DNA of 64,000 nucleotides, taken from assembly GCF_907165205.1 (NCBI RefSeq), contig NC_058191.1:16060501-16124500 (forward strand), read 5' to 3'. Below, in pieces: positions 8,741-23,340 of the stretch. Both the position numbers and the translations under genes were made by a program. This DNA comes from Coccinella septempunctata. Lineage: Eukaryota > Arthropoda > Insecta > Coleoptera > Coccinellidae. Within the stretch, counting starts at the first letter, position 1. Each line of letters begins with the position of its first letter. The notes under the pieces are model-generated. The model was given only the letters and a program-made list of their open reading frames with translations. It ran no database searches and had not been told where the DNA came from.

Positions 8741-11700
8741 TTCATGATAAATAGAACTTATTCTTTTATTCATTGACCATCAAAATTCGATCCAAATCTC
8801 GAAACTCTACACAATTTTTGAACTGAGATATACGTATTGAGTTTCATTCAGTTCGATAATTCAGATAGGAATTAAGATTTCTGTGGTCAATTCTGCAAAG
8901 TGTGATATGAATTTCTCAAAAACCGTTTGATCATTTCGACCCAAATCTTGAAACTTCACATAGTTTTCGAATTGAGATGCACATGTTGAATTTCAGTTCG
9001 ATAGTTCAGATAGGAAATGAGATTTCAGTGGTCGATTCGACAAAATATCATCTCAATTCCTAAGGAACTATTGGATCAATTCGACACAAATCCCGAAACT
9101 GTACACAGTTTTCAAACTGAGATGCACATGTTAAATTTCAGTTCGATAGTTCTGATATCTGTATCTGTATCATTTCAATTCCTAAGGAAATATTGGATCA
9201 ATTCGAACCAAATCACGAAACTGTACACAGTTTTCGAATTGAGATAAACATGTTGATTTTCAGTTGGATAGTTCATATAGGAATTGAGATTTCAGTGGTC
9301 AATTCGGCAAAGTGTGATATCAATTCCTAGAAAATTGTTGGATCAATTCGAACCAAATCTTGAAACTGCACATACTTTTCAAATTGAGATACACATGTTG
9401 AATTTCAGTTCGATAGTTCTGATAGGAATTGAGATTTCAGTGGTCTATTCGTCAAAGTGTGAAATCAATTCCTCAAAAACTGTTGGATCAATTCGAACCA
9501 AATCTTGAAACTGCACATACTTTTCAAATTGAGATGGCATGTTGAAGTTCAGTTCGATATTTCACATAGGAATTGAGATTTCAGTGGTCAATTCGGCAAA
9601 GTGTGATATCAATTCCTAAAAACTGTTGGATCAATTCGAACCAAATCTTGAAACTGCACATAGTTTTCGAATTGAGATGCACATGTTGAATTTCAGTTCG
9701 ATAGTTCTGATAGGAATTGAGATTTCAGTGGTCGATTCGACATATTATCATTTCAATTCCTAAGGAACTATTGGATCAATTCGACCAAAATCTCGAAACT
9801 GTACACAGTTTTCGAAATGAGATGCAAATGTTGAATTTCAGTTCGATAGTTCTGATAGGAATTGAGATTTCAGTGGTCTATTCGGCAAAGTGTGATATCA
9901 ATTCCTCAAACACTGTTGGATCAATTCGACCCAAATCTTGAAACTGCACATCGTTTTCGGATTGAGATGCACCTGTTGAATTTCAGTTCGATAGTTCAGA
10001 TAGGAATCGAGATTTCAGTGGCCTTTTCAACAAAGTGTGATATCAATTCCTCAAAAACTGTTGGATCAATTGGACCCAAATCCCGAAACTGTACTCAGTT
10101 TTCGAATTGAGATGCACATGTTGAATTTCAGTTCGTTAGTTCAGATAGGAATTGAGATTTCAGTGGTCGATTCGACAAAATATTATTTCAATTCCCAAGG
10201 AACTATTGGATCAATTCGACCCAAATCCCGAAACTGCACATAGTTTTCTAATTGAGATGCACCTGTTGAATTTCAGTTCGATAATTCAGATAGGAATTGA
10301 GATTTCAGTGGTCAATTCGGCAAAGTGTGATATCAATTCCTCGAAAACTGTTGGATCAATTCGAACCAAATCTCGAAACAGCACATGGTTTTCGAATTGA
10401 GATGCACATGTTGAAGTTCAGTTCGATAGTTCTGATAGAAATTGAGATTTCAGTGGCCGATTCGACAAAATATCATTTCAATTCCCAAGGAACTATTGGA
10501 TCAATTCGACCCAAATCTTGAAACTGCACACATAGTTTTAGAATTGAGATGCACATGTTGAATTTCAGTTCGATAGTTCAGATAGGAATTGAGATTTCAA
10601 TGGTCAATTCGGCAAAGTGTGATATCAATTCCTCGAAAACTGTTGGTTCAATTCAAACCAAATCTTGACATTTCACATAGTTTTCGAATTGAGATGCACA
10701 TGTTGAATTTCAGTATGATAGTTCTGACAGGAATTCAGATTTCAGTGGTCGATTCGACAAAATATCATTTCAATTCCCAAGGAACTATTGGATAAATTCG
10801 ACCCAAATCCCGAAACTGTATTCAGTTTTCGAATTGAGATGCACATGTTGAATTTCAGTTCGATAGTTCAGAGAGGAATTGAGATTTCAGTGGTCAATTC
10901 GGCAAAGTGTGATACCAATTCCTCGAAAACTGTTGGATCAATTCGAACCAAATTTTGAAACTGCACGTAGTTTTCGGATTGAGATGCACATGGTGAATTT
11001 CAGTTCGATAGTTCTGATAGGAATTGAGATTTCAGTGGTCGATTCAACAAAATATCATTTCAATTCCCAAGGAACTATTGGATCAATTTGACCCAAATCC
11101 CGAAACTGTACTCAGTTTTCGAATTGAGATGCACATGTTGAATTTCAAATCGATAGTTCAGATAGGAATTGAGATTTCAGTGGTCAATTCGGCAAAGTGT
11201 GATATCAATTCCTAAAAACTGTTGGATCAATTCGACCCAAATCTCGAAACTGTACACAGTTTTCGAATTGAGATGCACATGTTGAATTTCAGTTCGATAG
11301 TTCAGATAGGAATCGAGATTTCAGTGGTCTTTTCGGCAAAGTGTGAAATCAATTCCTCAAAAACTGTTGGATCAATTCCAACCAAATCTCGAAACAGCAC
11401 ATAGTTTTCGAATTGAGATGCACATGTTGAATTTCAGTTCGATAGTTCAGATAGGAATTGAGATTTCAGTGGTCAATTCGGTAAAGTGTGATATCAATTC
11501 CTCGAAAACTGTTGGTTCAATTCGAACCAAATCTTGAAATTTCACACAGTTTTTGAATTGAGATGCACATGTTGAAATTCAGTTCGATAGTTCAGATAGG
11601 AATTGAGATTTCAGTGGTCAATTCAGCAAAGTGTGATATCAATTCCTCGAAAACTGTTAGTTCAATTCGACCCAAATCTCGAAACTGTACACAGTTTTCG

Positions 11701-14700
11701 AATTGAGATGCACATGTTGAATTTCAGTTCGATAGTTCAGATAGGAATCGAGATTTCAGTGGTCTTTTCGGCAAAGTGTGAAATCAATTCCTCAAAAACT
11801 GTTGGATCAATTCCAACCAAATCTCGAAACAGCACATAGTTTTCGAATTGAGATGCACATGTTGAATTTCAGTTCGATAGTTCAGATAGGAATTGAGATT
11901 TCAGTGGTCAATTCGGTAAAGTGTGATATCAATTCCTCGAAAACTGTTGGTTCAATTCGAACCAAATCTTGAAATTTCACACAGTTTTCGAATTGAGATG
12001 CACATGTTGAAATTCAGTTCGATAGTTCAGATAGGAATTGAGATTTCAGTGGTCAATTCGGCAAAGTGTGATATCAATTCCTCGAAAACTGTTAGTTCAA
12101 TTCGAACCAAATCTTGAAACTGCACATAGTTTTCGGATTGAGATGCACATGTTGAATTTCAGTTCGATAGTTCAGATAAGAATTGAGATTTCAGTGGTCA
12201 ATTCGGCAAAGTGTGATATCAATTCCTCATAAACTGTTGGATAATTTCGAACCAAATCTCGAAACAGCACATGGTTTGAGAGATTGAGATGCACATGTTG
12301 AATTTCAGTTCGATAGTTCTGATAGGAATTGAGATTTCAGTGGTCGATTCGACAAAATATCATTTCAATTCCCAAGGAACTATTGGATCAATTCGACCCA
12401 AATCCCGAAACTGTACTCGGTTTTCGAATTGAGATGCACATGTTGAATTTCAGTTCGATAGTTCAGATAGGAATTGAGATTTCAGTGGTCTATTCGGCAA
12501 AGTGTGATATCAATTCCTCAAAAACTGTTGGATCAATTCGAACCAAATCTTGAAACTGCACATAGTTTTCGGATTGAGATGCACATGTTGAATTTCAGTT
12601 CGATAGTTCAGATAGGAATTGAGATTTCAATGGTCAATTCGGCAAAGTGTTATATCAATTCCTCGAAAACTGTTGGTTCAATTCGACCCAAATCTTGAAA
12701 CTGCACACATAGTTTTAGAATTGAGATGCACATGTTGAATTTCAGTTCGATAGTTCTGATAGGAATTGAGATTTCAGTGGTCGATTCGACATATTATCAT
12801 TTCAATTCCTAAGGAACTATTGAATCAATTCGACCAAAATCTCGAAACTGTACACAGTTTTCGAAATGAGATGCACATGTTGAATTTCAGTTCGATAGTT
12901 CTGATAGGAATTGAGATTTCAGTGGTCGATTCGACATAGTATCATTTCAATTCCTGAGGAACTATTGGATCAATTCGAACCAAATCTTGAAACTGCACAT
13001 TGTTTTCGAATTGAGATGCACATGTTGAATTTCAGATCGATAGTTCTGATAGGAATTGAGATTTCAGTGGTCGATTCGACATAGTATCATTTCAATTCCT
13101 AAGGAACTATTGAATCAATTCAACCAAAATCTCGAAACTGTACACAGTCTTCGAATTGAGATGCACATGTTGAATTTCAGTTCGATAGTTTTGATAGGAA
13201 TTGAGATTTCAGTGGTCCATTCGGCAAACTGTGATATCAATTCCTCGAAAACTGTTGGATCAATTCGAACCAAATCTTGAAACTGCACATAGTTTTCGGA
13301 TTTAGAAGCACATGTTGAATTTCAGTTCGATAGTTCAGATAGGAATTGTGATTTCAATGGTCAATTCGGCAAAGTGTGATATCAATTCCTCGAAAACTGT
13401 TGGTTCAATTCGAACCAAATCTTGAAATTTCACATAGTTTTCGAATTGAGATGCACATGTTGAATTTCAGTATGATAGTTCTGATAGGAATTCAGATTTC
13501 AGTGGTCGATTCGACAAAATATCATTTCAATTCCCAAGGAACTATTGGATCAATTCGACCCAAATCCCGAAACTGTATTCAGTTTTCGAATTGAGATGCA
13601 CATGTTGAATTTCAGTTCGATAGTTCAGAGAGGAATTGAGATTTCAGTGGTCAATTCGGCAAAGTGTGATATCAATTCCTCGAAAACTGTTGGATCTATT
13701 CGAACCAAATCTTGAATCTGCACGTAGTTTTCGGATTGAGATGCACATGGTGAATTTCAGTTCGATAGTTCAGATAGGAATCGAGATTTCAGTGGTCTTT
13801 ACGGCAAAGTGTGAAATCAATTCCTCAAAAACTGTTGGTTCAATTCGAACCAAATCTTGAAACAGCACATAGTTTTCGAATTGAGATGCACATGTTGAAT
13901 TTCAAATCGATAGTTCAGATAGGAATTGAGATTTCATTGGTCAATTCGGCAAAGTGTGATATCAATTCCTCGAAAACTGTTGGATCTATTCGAACCAAAT
14001 CTTGAAACTGCACGTAGTTTTCGGATTGAGATGCACATGGTGAATTTCAGTTCGATAGTTCAGATAGGAATTGAGATTTCAATGGTCAATTCGGCAAAGT
14101 GTGATATCAATTCCTCGAAAACTGTTGGTTCAATTCGAACCAAATCTTGAAACAGCACATAGTTTTCGAATTGAGATGCACATGTTGAATTTCAAATCGA
14201 TAGTTCAGATAGGAATTGAGATTTCATTGGTCAATTCGGCAAAGTGTGATATCAATTCCTAAAAACTGTTGGATCAATTCGACCCAAATCTCGAAACTGT
14301 ACACAGTTTTCGAATTGAGATGCACATGTTGAATTTCAGTTCGATAGTTCAGATAGGAATCGAGATTTCAGTGGTCTTTACGGCAAAGTGTGAAATCAAT
14401 TCCTCAAAAACTGTTGGATCAATTCCAACCAAATCTTGAAACAGCACATAGTTTTCGAATTGAGATGCACATGTTGAATTTCAGTTCGATAGTTCCGATA
14501 GGAATTGAGATTTCAGTGGTCGATTCAACAAAATATCATTTCAATTCCCAAGGAACTATTGGATCAATTCGACCCAAATCCCGAAACTGTTCTCAGTTTT
14601 CGAATTGAGATGCACATGTTGAATTTCAGTTCGATAGTTCAGATAGGAATTGAGATTTCATTGGTCGATTCGACAAAATATCATTTCAATTCCCAAGGAA

Positions 14701-17700
14701 CTATTGGATCCATTCGACCCAAATCCCGAAACTGTACTCAGTTTTCGAATTGAGATGCACATGTTGAATTTCAGTTCGATAGTTCAGATAGGAATTGAGA
14801 TTTCAGTGGTCAATTCGGCAAAGTGTGATATCAATTCCTCGAAAACTGTTGGTTCAATTCGAACCAAATCTTGAAATTTCACACAGGTTTCGAATTGAGA
14901 TGCACATGTTGAATTTCAGATCGATAGTTCTGATAGGAATTGAGATTTCAGTGGTCGATTCGACATAGTATCATTTCAATTCCTAAGGAACTATTGAATC
15001 AATTCAACCAAAATCTCGAAACTGTACACAGTCTTCGAATTGAGATGCACATGTTGAATTTCAGTTCGATAGTTATGATAGGAATTGAGATTTCAGTGGT
15101 CCATTCGGCAAACTGTGATATCAATTCCTCGAAAACTGTTGGATCAATTCGAACCAAATCTTGAAACTGCACATAGTTTTCGGATTGAGATGCACATGTT
15201 GAATTTCAGTTCGATAGTTCAGATAGGAATTGAGATTTCAATGGTCAATTCGGCAAAGTGTGATATCAATTCCTCGAAAACTGTTGGTTCAATTCGAACC
15301 AAATCTTGAAATTTCACATAGTTTTCGAATTGAGATGCACATGTTGAATTTCAGTATGATAGTTCTGATAGGAATTCAGATTTCAGTGGTCGATTCGACA
15401 AAATATCATTTCAATTCCCAAGGAACTATTGGATCAATTCGACCCAAATCCCGAAACTGTATTCAGTTTTCGAATTGAGATGCACATGTTGAATTTCAGT
15501 TCGATAGTTCAGAGAGGAATTGAGATTTCAGTGGTCAAGTCGGCAAAGTGTGATATCAATTCCTCGAAAACTGTTGGATCAATTCGAACCAAATCTTGAA
15601 ACAGCACATAGTTTTCGAATTGAGATGCACATGTTGAATTTCAGTTCGATAGTTCTGATAGGAATTGAGATTTCAGTGGTCGATTCAACAAAATATCATT
15701 TCAATTCCCAAGGAACTATTGGATCAATTTGACCCAAATCCCGAAACTGTACTCAGTTTTCGAATTGAGATGCACATGTTGAATTTCAGTTCGATAGTTC
15801 AGATAGGAATTGAGATTTCAGTGGTCAATTCGGCAAAGTGTGATTTCAATTCCTCGAAAACTGTTGGTTCAATTCGAACCAAATCTTGAAATTTCACACA
15901 GGTTTCGAATTGAGATGCACATGTTGAAATTCAGTTCGATAGTTCAGATAGGAATTGAGATTTCAGTGGTCAATTCGGCAAAGTGTGATATCAATTCCTC
16001 GAAAACTGTTAGATCAATTCGAACCAAATCTTGAAACTGCACATAGTTTTCGGATTGAGATGCACATGTTGAATTTTAGTTCGATAGTTCAGATAGGAAT
16101 CGAGATTTCGGTGGCCTTTTCGGCAAAGTGTGATATCAATTCCTCAAAAACTGTTGGATCAATTCGAACCAAATCTCGAAACAGCACATGGTTTGAGAGA
16201 TTGAGATGCACATGTTGAATTTCAGTTCGATAGTTCTGATAGGAATTGAGATTTCAGTGGTCGATTCGACAAAATATCATTTCAATTCCCAAGGAACTAT
16301 TGGATCAATTCGCCCAAATCCCGAAACTGTACTCGGTTTTCGAATTGAGATGCACATGTTGAATTTCAGTTCGATAGTTCAGATAGGAATTGAGATTTCA
16401 GTGGTCGATTCGGCAAAGTGTGATATCAATTCCTAAAAACTGTTGGATCAATTCGAACCAAATCTTGAAACTGCACATAGTTTTCGAATTGAGATGCACA
16501 TGTTGAATTTCAGTTCGATAGTTCTGATAGGAATTGAGATTTCAGTGGTCGATTCGACATATTATCATTCCAATTCCTAAGGAACTATTGGATCCATTCG
16601 ACCCAAATCCCGAAACTGTACTCAGTTTTCGAATTGAGATGCACATGTTGAATTTCAGTTCGATAGTTCAGATAGGAATTGAGATTTCAGTGGTCAATTC
16701 GGCAAAGTGTGATATCAATTCCTCGAAAACTGTTGGTTCAATTCGAACCAAATCTTGAAATTTCACACAGGTTTCGAATTGAGATGCACATGTTGAATTT
16801 CAGATCGATAGTTCTGATAGGAATTGAGATTTCAGTGGTCGATTCGACATAGCATCATTTCAATTCCTAAGGAACTATTGAATCAATTCAACCAAAATCT
16901 CGAAACTGTACACAGTCTTCGAATTGAGATGCACATGTTGAATTTCAGTTCGATAGTTCAGATAGGAATTGAGATTTCAGTGGTCTATTCGGCAAAGTGT
17001 GATATCGATTCCTCAAAAACTGTTGGATCAATTCGAACCAAATCTTGAAACTGCACATAGTTTTAGAATTGAGATGCACATGTTGAATTTCAGTTCGATA
17101 GTTCTGATAGGAATTGAGATTTCAGTGGTCGATTCGACATATTATCATTTCAATTCCTAAGGAACTATTGAATCAATTCGACCAAAATCTCGAAACTGTA
17201 CACAGTTTTCGAAATGAGATGCACATGTTGAATTTCAGTTCGTTAGTTCTGATAGGAATTGAGATTTCAGTGGTCGATTCGACATAGTATCATTTCAATT
17301 CCTAAGGAACTATTGGATCAATTCGAACCAAATCTTGAAACTGTACATTGTTTTCGAATTGAGATGCACATGTTGAATTTCAGATCGATAGTTGTGATAG
17401 GAATTGAGATTTCAGTGGTCGATTCGACATAGTATCATTTCAATTCCTAAGGAACTATTGAATCAATTCAACCAAAATCTCGAAACTGTACACAGTCTTC
17501 GAATTGAGATGCACATGTTGAATTTCAGTTCGATAGTTCTGATAGGAATTGAGATTTCAGTGGTCCATTCGGCAAACTGTGATATCAATTCCTCGAAAAC
17601 TGTTGGATCAATTCGAACCAAATCTTGAAACTGCACATAGTTTTCGGATTGAGATGCACATGTTGAATTTCAGTTCGATAGTTCAGATAGGAATTGAGAT

Positions 17701-20700
17701 TTCAATGGTCAATTCGGCAAAGTGTTATATCAATTCCTCGAAAACTGTTGGTTCAATTCGACCCAAATCTTGAAACTGCACACATAGTTTTAGAATTGAG
17801 ATGCACATGTTGAATTTCAGTTCGATAGTTCTGATAGGAATTGAGATTTCAGTGGTCGATTCGACATATTATCATTTCAATTCCTAAGGAACTATTGAAT
17901 CAATTCGACCAAAATCTCGAAACTCTACACAGTTGTCGAAATGATGCACATGTTGAATTTCAGTTCGATAGTTCTGATAGGAATTGAGATTTCAGTGGTC
18001 GATTCGACATAGTATCATTTCAATTCCTAAGGAACTATTGGATCAATTCGAACCAAATCTTGAAACTGCACATTGTTTTCGAATTGAGATGCACATGTTG
18101 AATTTCAGATCGATAGTTCTGATAGGAATTCAGATTTCAGTGGTCGATTCGACATAGTATCATTTCAATTCCTAAGGAACTATTGAATCAATTCAACCAA
18201 AATCTCGAAACTGTACACAGTCTTCGAATTGAGATGCACATGTTGAATTTCAGTTCGATAGTTATGATAGGAATTGAGATTTCAGTGGTCCATTCGGCAA
18301 ACTGTGATATCAATTCCTCGAAAACTGTTGGATCAATTCGAACCAAATCTTGAAACTGCACATAGTTTTCGGATTGAGATGCACATGTTGAATTTCAGTT
18401 CGATAGTTCAGATAGGAATTGAGATTTCAATGGTCAATTCGGCAAAGTGTGATATCAATTCCTCGAAAACTGTTGGTTCAATTCGAACCAAATCTTGAAA
18501 TTTCACATAGTTTTCGAATTGAGATGCACATGTTGAATTTCAGTATGATAGTTCTGATAGGAATTCAGATTTCAGTGGTCGATTCGACAAAATATCATTT
18601 CAATTCCCAAGGAACTATTGGATCAATTCGACCCAAATCCCGAAACTGTATTCAGTTTTCGAATTGAGATGCACATGTTGAATTTCAGTTCGATAGTTCA
18701 GAGAGGAATTGAGATTTCAGTGGTCAATTCGGCAAAGTGTGATATCAATTCCTCGAAAACTGTTGAATCAATTCGAACCAAATCTTGAAACTGCACGTAG
18801 TTTTCGGATTGAGATGCACATGGTGAATTTCAGTTCGATAGTTCAGATAGGAATCGAGATTTCAGTGGTTTTTTCGGCAAAGTGTGAAATGAATTCCTCA
18901 AAAACTGTTGGATCAATTCCAACCAAATCTTGAAACAGCACATAGTTTTCGAATTGAGATGCACATGTTGAATTTCAGTTCGATAGTTCTGATAGGAATT
19001 GAGATTTCAGTGGTCGATTCAACAAAATATCATTTCAATTCCCAAGGAACTATTGAATCAATTTGACCCAAATCCCGAAACTGTACTCAGTTTTCGAATT
19101 GAGATGCACATGTTGAATTTCAAATCGATAGTTCAGATAGGAATTGAGATTTCATTGGTCAATTCGGCAAAGTGTGATATCAATTCCTAAAAACTGTTGG
19201 ATCAATTCGACCCAAATCTCGAAGCTGTACACAGTTTTCGAATTGAGATGCACATGTTGAATTTCAGTTCGATAGTTCAGATAGGAATCGAGATTTCAGT
19301 GGTCTTTACGGCAAAGTGTGAAATCAATTCCTCAAAAACTGTTGGATCAATTCCAACCAAATCTTGAAACAGCACATAGTTTTCGAATTGAGATGCACAT
19401 GTTGAATTTCAGTTCGATAGTTCCGATAGGAATTGAGATTGCAGTGGTCGATTCAACAAAATATCATTTCAATTCCCAAGGAACTATTGGATCAATTCGA
19501 CCCAAATCCCGAAACTGTTCTCAGTTTTCGAATTGAGATGCACATGTTGAATTTCAGTTCGATAGTTCAGATAGGAATTGAGATTTCATTGGTCGATTCG
19601 ACAAAATATCATTTCAATTCCCAAGGAACTATTGGATCCATTCGACCCAAATCCCGAAACTGTACTCAGTTTTCGAATTGAGATGCACATGTTGAATTTC
19701 AGTTCGATAGTTCAGATAGGAATTGAGATTTCAGTGGTCAATTCGGCAAAGTGTGATATCAATTCCTCGAAAACTGTTGGTTCAATTCGAACCAAATCTT
19801 GAAATTTCACACAGGTTTCGAATTGAGATGCACATGTTGAAATTCAGTTCGATAGTTCAGATAGGAATTGAGATTTCAGTGGTCAATTCGGCAAAGTGTG
19901 ATATCAATTCCTCGAAAACTGTTGGTTCAATTCGAACCAAATCTTGAAATTTCACACAGGTTTCGAATTGAGATGCACATGTTGAATTTCAGATCGATAG
20001 TTCTGATAGGAATTGAGATTTCAGTGGTCGATTCGACATAGTATCATTTCAATTCCTAAGGAACTATTGAATCAATTCAACCAAAATCTCGAAACTGTAC
20101 ACAGTCTTCGAATTGAGATGCACATGTTGAATTTCAGTTCGATAGTTATGATAGGAATTGAGATTTCAGTGGTCCATTCGGCAAACTGTGATATCAATTC
20201 CTCGAAAACTGTTAGATCAATTCGAACCAAATCTTGAAACTGCACATAGTTTTCGGATTGAGATGCACATGTTGAATTTCAGTTCGATAGTTCAGATAGG
20301 AATTGAGATTTCAATGGTCAATTCGGCAAAGTGTGATATCCATTCCTCGAAAACTGTTGGTTCAATTCGAACCAAATCTTGAAATTACACATAGTTTTCG
20401 AATTGAGATGCACATGTTGAATTTCAGTATGATAGTTCTGATAGGAATTCAGATTTCAGTGGTCGATTCGACAAAATATCATTTCAATTCCCAAGGAACT
20501 ATTGGATCAATTCGACCCAAATCCCGAAACTGTATTCAGTTTTCGAATTGAGATGCACATGTTGAATTTCAGTTCGATAGTTCAGAGAGGAATTGAGATT
20601 TCAGTGGTCAATTCGGCAAAGTGTGATATCAATTCCTCGAAAACTGTTGGATCAATTCGAACCAAATCTTGAAACAGCACATAGTTTTCGAATTGAGATG

Positions 20701-21606
20701 CACATGTTGAATTTCAGTTCGATAGTTCTGATAGGAATTGAGATTTCAGTGGTCGATTCAACAAAATATCATTTCAATTCCCAAGGAACTATTAGATCAA
20801 TTTGACCCAAATCCCGAAACTGTACTCAGTTTTCGAATTGAGATGCACATGTTGAATTTCAGTTCGATAGTTCAGATAGGAATTGAGATTTCATTGGTCA
20901 ATTCGGCAAAGTGTGATATCAATTCCTAAAAACTGTTGGATCAATTCGACCCAAATCTCGAAACTGTACACAGTTTTCGAATTGAGATGCACATGTTGAA
21001 TTTCAGTTCGATAGTTCAGATAGGAATCGAGATTTCAGTGGTCTTTTCGGCAAAGTGTGAAATCAATTCCTCAAAAACTGTTGGATCAATTCCAACCAAA
21101 TCTTGAAACAGCACATAGTTTTCGAATTGAAATGCACATGTTGAATTTCAGTTCGATAGTTCCGATAGGAATTGAGATTTCAGTGGTCGATTCAACAAAA
21201 TATCATTTCAATTCCCAAGGAACTATTGGATCAATTCGACCCAAATCCCGAAACTGTTCTCAGTTTTCGAATTGAGATGCACATGTTGAATTTCAGTTCG
21301 ATAGTTCAGATAGGAATTGAGATTTCATTGGTCGATTCGACAAAATATCTTTTCAATTCCCAAGGAACCATTGGATCCATTCGACCCAAATCCCGAAACT
21401 GTACTCAGTTTTCGAATTGAGATGCACATGTTGAATTTCAGTTCGATAGTTCAGATAGGAATTGAGATTTCAGTGGTCAATTCGGCAAAGTGTGATTTCA
21501 ATTCCTCGAAAACTGTTGGTTCAATTCGAACCAAATCTTGAAATTTCACACAGGTTTCGAATTGAGATGCACATGTTGAAATTCAGTTCGATAGTTCAGA
21601 TAGGAA

Positions 21607-23340
21607 TTGAGATTTCAGTGGTCAATTCGGCAAAGTGTGATATCAATTCCTCGAAAACTGTTAGATCAATTCGAACCAAATCTTGAAACTGCACATAGTT
21701 TTCGGATTGAGATGCACATGTTGAATTTTAGTTCGATAGTTCAGATAGGAATCGAGATTTCGGTGGCCTTTTCGGCAAAGTGTGATATCAATTCCTCAAA
21801 AACTGTTGGATCAATTCGAACCAAATCTCGAAACAGCACATGGTTTGAGAGATTGAGATGCACATGTTGAATTTCAGTTCGATAGTTCTGATAGGAATTG
21901 AGATTTCAGTGTTCGATTCGACAAAATATCATTTCAATTCCCAAGGAACTATTGGATCAATTCGCCCAAATCCCGAAACTGTACTCGGTTTTCGAATTGA
22001 GATGCACATGTTGAATTTCAGTTCGATAGTTCAGATAGGAATTGAGATTTCAGTGGTCGATTCGGCAAAGTGTGATATCAATTCCTAAAAACTGTTGGAT
22101 CAATTCGAACCAAATCTTGAAACTGCACATAGTTTTCGAATTGAGATGCACATGTTGAATTTCAGTTCGATAGTTCTGATAGGAATTGAGATTTCAGTGT
22201 TCGATTCGACAAAATATCATTTCAATTCCCAAGGAACTATTGGATCAATTCGCCCAAATCCCGAAACTGTACTCGGTTTTCGAATTGAGATGCACATGTT
22301 GAATTTCAGTTCGATAGTTCAGATAGGAATTGAGATTTCAGTGGTCGATTCGGCAAAGTGTGATATCAATTCCTAAAAACTGTTGGATCAATTCGAACCA
22401 AATCTTGAAACTGCACATAGTTTTCGGATTGAGATGCACATGTTGAATTTCAGTTCGATAGTTCAGATAGGAATTGAGATTTCAATGGTCAATTCGGCAA
22501 AGTGTGATATCAATTCCTCGAAAACTGTTAGATCAATTCGAACCAAATCTTGAAACTGCACATAGTTTTCGGATTGAGATGCACATGTTGAATTTTAGTT
22601 CGATAGTTCAGATAGGAATCGAGATTTCGGTGGCCTTTTCGGCAAAGTGTGATATCAATTCCTCAAAAACTGTTGGATCAATTCGAACCAAATCTCGAAA
22701 CAGCACATGGTTTGAGAGATTGAGATGCACATGTTGAATTTCAGTTCGATAGTTCTGATAGGAATTGAGATTTCAGTGTTCGATTCGACAAAATATCATT
22801 TCAATTCCCAAGGAACTATTGGATCAATTCGCCCAAATCCCGAAACTGTACTCGGTTTTCGAATTGAGATGCACATGTTGAATTTCAGTTCGATAGTTCA
22901 GATAGGAATTGAGATTTCAGTGGTCGATTCGGCAAAGTGTGATATCAATTCCTAAAAACTGTTGGATCAATTCGAACCAAATCTTGAAACTGCACATAGT
23001 TTTCGAATTGAGATGCACATGTTGAATTTCAGTTCGATAGTTCTGATAGGAATTGAGATTTCAGTGGTCGATTCGACATATTATCATTCCAATTCCTAAG
23101 GAACTATTGGATCCATTCGACCCAAATCCCGAAACTGTACTCAGTTTTCGAATTGAGATGCACATGTTGAATTTCAGTTCGATAGTTCAGATAGGAATTG
23201 AGATTTCAGTGGTCAATTCGGCAAAGTGTGATATCAATTCCTCGAAAACTGTTGGTTCAATTCGAACCAAATCTTGAAAATTCACACAGGTTTCGAATTG
23301 AGATGCACATGTTGAATTTCAGATCGATAGTTCTGATAGG
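21607..23340 (+). repeat. Local 867-bp (6-monomer) and 289-bp (2-monomer) duplications in the array
   Basis: The variant GTGTTCGATTCG, in place of GTGGTCGATTCG, appears near 21911, 22199 and 22777. The spacings are 289 and 867 bp, equal to two and six monomers. A one-base-short word, TTCGCCCAAATCCCG, follows each copy. This indicates very recent unequal exchange that enlarged one higher-order unit. Confidence 0.75.
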
